64,000 nt of DNA from NCBI RefSeq assembly GCF_006539525.1, contig NZ_BJNE01000008.1, positions 88,953 through 152,952 on the forward strand. The letters are read 5' to 3'. Under the pieces are notes generated by a model that did no database searches, had not been told where the DNA came from, and saw nothing but the letters and a program-made list of their open reading frames with translations. Of this stretch, positions 61,956 to 64,000 are shown in pieces (position 1 is the first letter of the stretch; each line of letters begins with the position of its first letter). The translations under genes and the position numbers were made by a program. The stretch comes from Glutamicibacter nicotianae (GTDB lineage Bacteria; Actinomycetota; Actinomycetes; Actinomycetales; Micrococcaceae).

Positions 61956-62822
61956 GTGAATACCCCGAAGATTGTCAAGACCCGTGCCGAGCTGAAGGCC
62001 GCTATGGCCGCAGCCAACCCGGGGTCGCTGGGCTTCGTGCCCACCATGGGAGCCCTGCACAGCGGCCACGCTTCGCTGTTCAAGGCAGCCCGTGAAGAAA
62101 ATGAACTCGTCGTCATTTCAGTATTCGTCAATGAACTGCAGTTCAACGATGCCAACGACTACGCGAAGTATCCGCGCCAGCTCGACGCCGATGTCCAGCT
62201 GGCCGCTGCTGCCGGGGTGGATATCGTCTTTGCCCCGGAAGCCTCCGAGATCTACCACGCCGGCCTGCCGTTGGTGAAGCTGGACTCCGGCGCACTGGGC
62301 GAAATGTATGAAGGCGCCTCGCGCCCGGGCCACTTCGATGGAATGCTGGCAGTTGTTGCCAAGCTGCTGCACCTGGCAGACCCGCGCCGTGGCGAATACC
62401 GCGCCTACTTCGGCCAGAAGGATGCCCAGCAGCTGGTGCTGATCCGCCGCATGGTTGCCGACCTGGATTACCCGGTAGAGCTGCGTGCGGTGCCGATCGT
62501 GCGCAGCGACAAGGGCCTGGCGCTGTCCAGCCGCAATGCATTGCTCAGCGAGGAAGAGAAGGAAGCGGCATTGGTGCTGCACCGTTCGATTCAGCTGATT
62601 GCAGGTCGCGCGGCACGAAACGAGCCGCTGTACATCGAAGATGCGATCGGAATGTACCAGATGGAACCGCTGGTGGAGCTCGACTACTTCGTCGTCGTCA
62701 ACCCGGATACCCTGCAAGAACTGGCATTCAACTGCCAGGACACCCCCTTCACCGGAGAAGGCCTGGTCCTTGTCGCGGCGAAGGTGGGCAATGTCCGGCT
62801 GATCGACAACCAGCCGATCTAG
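61956..62822 (+). CDS. panC: pantoate-beta-alanine ligase
   Basis: A 288-residue enzyme condensing pantoate and beta-alanine with ATP. The start is VPTMGALHSGHASLFKAA with the HxGH nucleotide motif, then ISVFVNELQFNDANDYAKYP, RPGHFDGMLAVVAKLLH, FGQKDAQQLVLIRRMVADL, and the KMSKS-like ALSSRNALLS. VFVNELQF differs from the common VFVNPxQF, but other key residues are present. GTG start: TAGAAT lies 7 bases upstream with no ribosome site, so it may be leaderless. Its stop overlaps the convergent gene by 4 bases. Confidence 0.94.
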   Translation: MNTPKIVKTRAELKAAMAAANPGSLGFVPTMGALHSGHASLFKAAREENELVVISVFVNELQFNDANDYAKYPRQLDADVQLAAAAGVDIVFAPEASEIYHAGLPLVKLDSGALGEMYEGASRPGHFDGMLAVVAKLLHLADPRRGEYRAYFGQKDAQQLVLIRRMVADLDYPVELRAVPIVRSDKGLALSSRNALLSEEEKEAALVLHRSIQLIAGRAARNEPLYIEDAIGMYQMEPLVELDYFVVVNPDTLQELAFNCQDTPFTGEGLVLVAAKVGNVRLIDNQPI

Positions 62823-63772
62823 GCAAAGCGCCGTGCTGCATCGGCGAGGATCTGGCGGAAGCCGCCCAGTTCCCGCATGACCTCGGCGGCTGGCTGCTCA
62901 GCGTCCACGAACTGCACTGCCTCGCCGGCGTAGACCGGAGCGATGTCCGTCAGCGCTTCGGCACGGGCGTGGATCATCTGCTTGCGCAGCGCTTCCGTCG
63001 GCTCCCAGCCGGACAGGTCCTCGTGCTTGTCGCTGAACTCATTGCGCAGTGCGCGACCGCCGAATTCCGGTGCCCACGGCAGTTGCTGGGCGATATCGAA
63101 GGCACGCGTATAGATAGTGCCATCCAGGCCCGCGTTGCGCACTGCGCTCTTCATGTTCTCGTGCCCGCTGGCTTCTGTTGCCGAAAGGAAGCGGGTGCCG
63201 ATCCAGGCGGCTTCGGCGCCAGCTGAAAGCACCGCGGCGACACCCCGCGCGGTGCCGATGCCGCCAGCCGCGATCACCGGCTTCTGGTGCTGGGAGGTTG
63301 CCAGCTGCAGCAACGGCAGGGTTCCAGCTTCATTGCGGCCGTGTCCGCCACCTTCTGCCCCACGGGCAATGATGATGTCGATGTCATCAGCCATGGCGCG
63401 TTCCAGATCTGCCGCGTTGCCTACCTGCATGCCAGTCAGCACCCCGGCCTCATGGGCTACCGCCGCTGCCCGGGTAACATCGCCGAAGCTTAGGACCACC
63501 AATGAAGGTCCTTGCTCCAGGAAAGCCTCCAGCGGGGACAAATCCGCTTCCAGAGCCCAAGCCATGAAGCCCACGCCCCATGGAGTGCTCAGGGGTTCCA
63601 CGAATTGTGCCTGCTGTTCAACCCAATCCGCTGTGGGAGATGCTGGCGAGCCGATCATTCCAACACCGCCAGCATTGGATACAGCGGCAGCCAAGGCTCC
63701 TCCGGCGGCGCCAGCCATAGATGCATTGAAGATGGGTTCGCGGAATCCAAGAAGTTTCTGTAGGTCGCTCAT
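62819..63772 (-). CDS. nitronate monooxygenase family flavoprotein
   Basis: A 317-residue FMN-dependent TIM barrel. IFNASMAGAAGGALAAAVSNAGGVGMIGS starts the FMN site, followed by GVGFMAWAL, VLSFGDV, DIIIARGAEGGGHGRNEAG with the conserved His, and IAAGGIGTARGVAAVLSAGAEAAWIGTRFL for the phosphate. This is the class of nitronate or alkyl nitronate oxidases and NADH:quinone reductases; the physiological substrate is often unclear. The ATG has TAGTCT exactly 6 bases upstream (leaderless pattern). Confidence 0.9.
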   Translation of the reverse strand: MSDLQKLLGFREPIFNASMAGAAGGALAAAVSNAGGVGMIGSPASPTADWVEQQAQFVEPLSTPWGVGFMAWALEADLSPLEAFLEQGPSLVVLSFGDVTRAAAVAHEAGVLTGMQVGNAADLERAMADDIDIIIARGAEGGGHGRNEAGTLPLLQLATSQHQKPVIAAGGIGTARGVAAVLSAGAEAAWIGTRFLSATEASGHENMKSAVRNAGLDGTIYTRAFDIAQQLPWAPEFGGRALRNEFSDKHEDLSGWEPTEALRKQMIHARAEALTDIAPVYAGEAVQFVDAEQPAAEVMRELGGFRQILADAARRFA

Positions 63773-63825
63773 GAGCCCAGACTAGAACAGCGAGATGAAT
63801 GTGACCTAGAACGCTCCTGATCGAT

Positions 63826-63973
63826 TTGCGGAGCCCTGAAAACCTGTGTATAGTTTTTATCTGTTGCCGGAACGGAAACACCACGGAATCTACCGAATGT
63901 TTACCCGGCAGCCAATCACTTTCCACTCAAGGTTTTCCACCGATTTTGATCGGATCAGGAACTCTGGTAAGTT
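63826..63973 (+). promoter_or_regulatory. tandem promoter region, possibly of an rRNA operon
   Basis: Two sigma-70-like promoters point right: TTGCGG (63826-63831), 17 bases, TATAGT (63849-63854); and TTGATC (63946-63951), 16 bases, TAAGTT (63968-63973). The following GGAAAAGTTGCTCCGGAGCG, up to the window end, recalls leaders upstream of 16S rRNA in Arthrobacter-like bacteria. No gene is seen between 63773 and 64000. The rRNA link rests on memory of similar leaders and is uncertain. Confidence 0.45.
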
Positions 63974-64000
63974 GGAAAAGTTGCTCCGGAGCGAAGCAGT

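Overview
The window is high-GC actinobacterial chromosome, and gene order and protein style suggest the Micrococcaceae (an Arthrobacter or Glutamicibacter relative). The strongest evidence is the order tilS-hpt-ftsH-folE-folP-folB/folK-DUF3180-two PH-domain proteins-DUF2520-panC at the right end, the block rhodanese-pheA // DAG kinase // serS-HAD, and the many GTG starts. I see no integrase, transposase, phage gene, CRISPR array or tRNA. The species call is inference; no marker RNA gene is inside the window.

Left part (1-12.9 kb): a truncated YdeI-like gene, a LacI-type regulator with a coupled small membrane ORF, and a divergent nucleoside hydrolase behind a LacI-type operator. Next come a dienelactone hydrolase-like protein, a universal stress protein and a LysR-effector-domain-like protein. 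A run of metabolic genes follows: crotonase, alpha/beta hydrolase, PfkB kinase, HAD phosphatase and glycerophosphodiesterase. A protein with an APH-like fold that has lost its catalytic residues faces a large fusion of beta-phosphoglucomutase and a GH65 disaccharide phosphorylase.

12.9-20.6 kb is an IclR-controlled catabolic island: two KstD-like flavoproteins, two SDRs, a Dabb protein and an MHS-type transporter. Its substrate is unknown. 20.6-28.5 kb, on the minus strand, holds a sugar porter, then a TPP-riboswitch operon for thiamine salvage (thiM-thiE-thiD/tenA) that also includes an NCS2 permease. After it come a YtrA-type GntR regulator and a large membrane protein behind a clear operator.

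28.5-41.7 kb is mainly housekeeping: ALDH, amino-acid permease, phosphoglucomutase, POT peptide transporter, amidase, rhodanese-pheA, DAG kinase, serS, HAD and an HTH protein. 41.8-46.7 kb is the most unusual stretch: a membrane Ser/Thr kinase, two tandem paralogous surface proteins (one with a VWA domain and a one-base frameshift), and a small HTH regulator with two copies of a perfect palindrome in the divergent promoter.

46.7-64 kb: YczE-like protein, pcp, rmuC, a small membrane protein, ppa, dacB, a zinc protease, tilS, hpt, ftsH, the folate operon, panC and a nitronate monooxygenase. The last 230 bases look like a strong tandem promoter region, possibly the start of an rRNA operon leader.

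A recurring feature is the spacing TAnnnT - 5 to 7 bases - ATG/GTG without a Shine-Dalgarno site, which points to leaderless mRNAs for about a dozen genes and was used here to choose starts.
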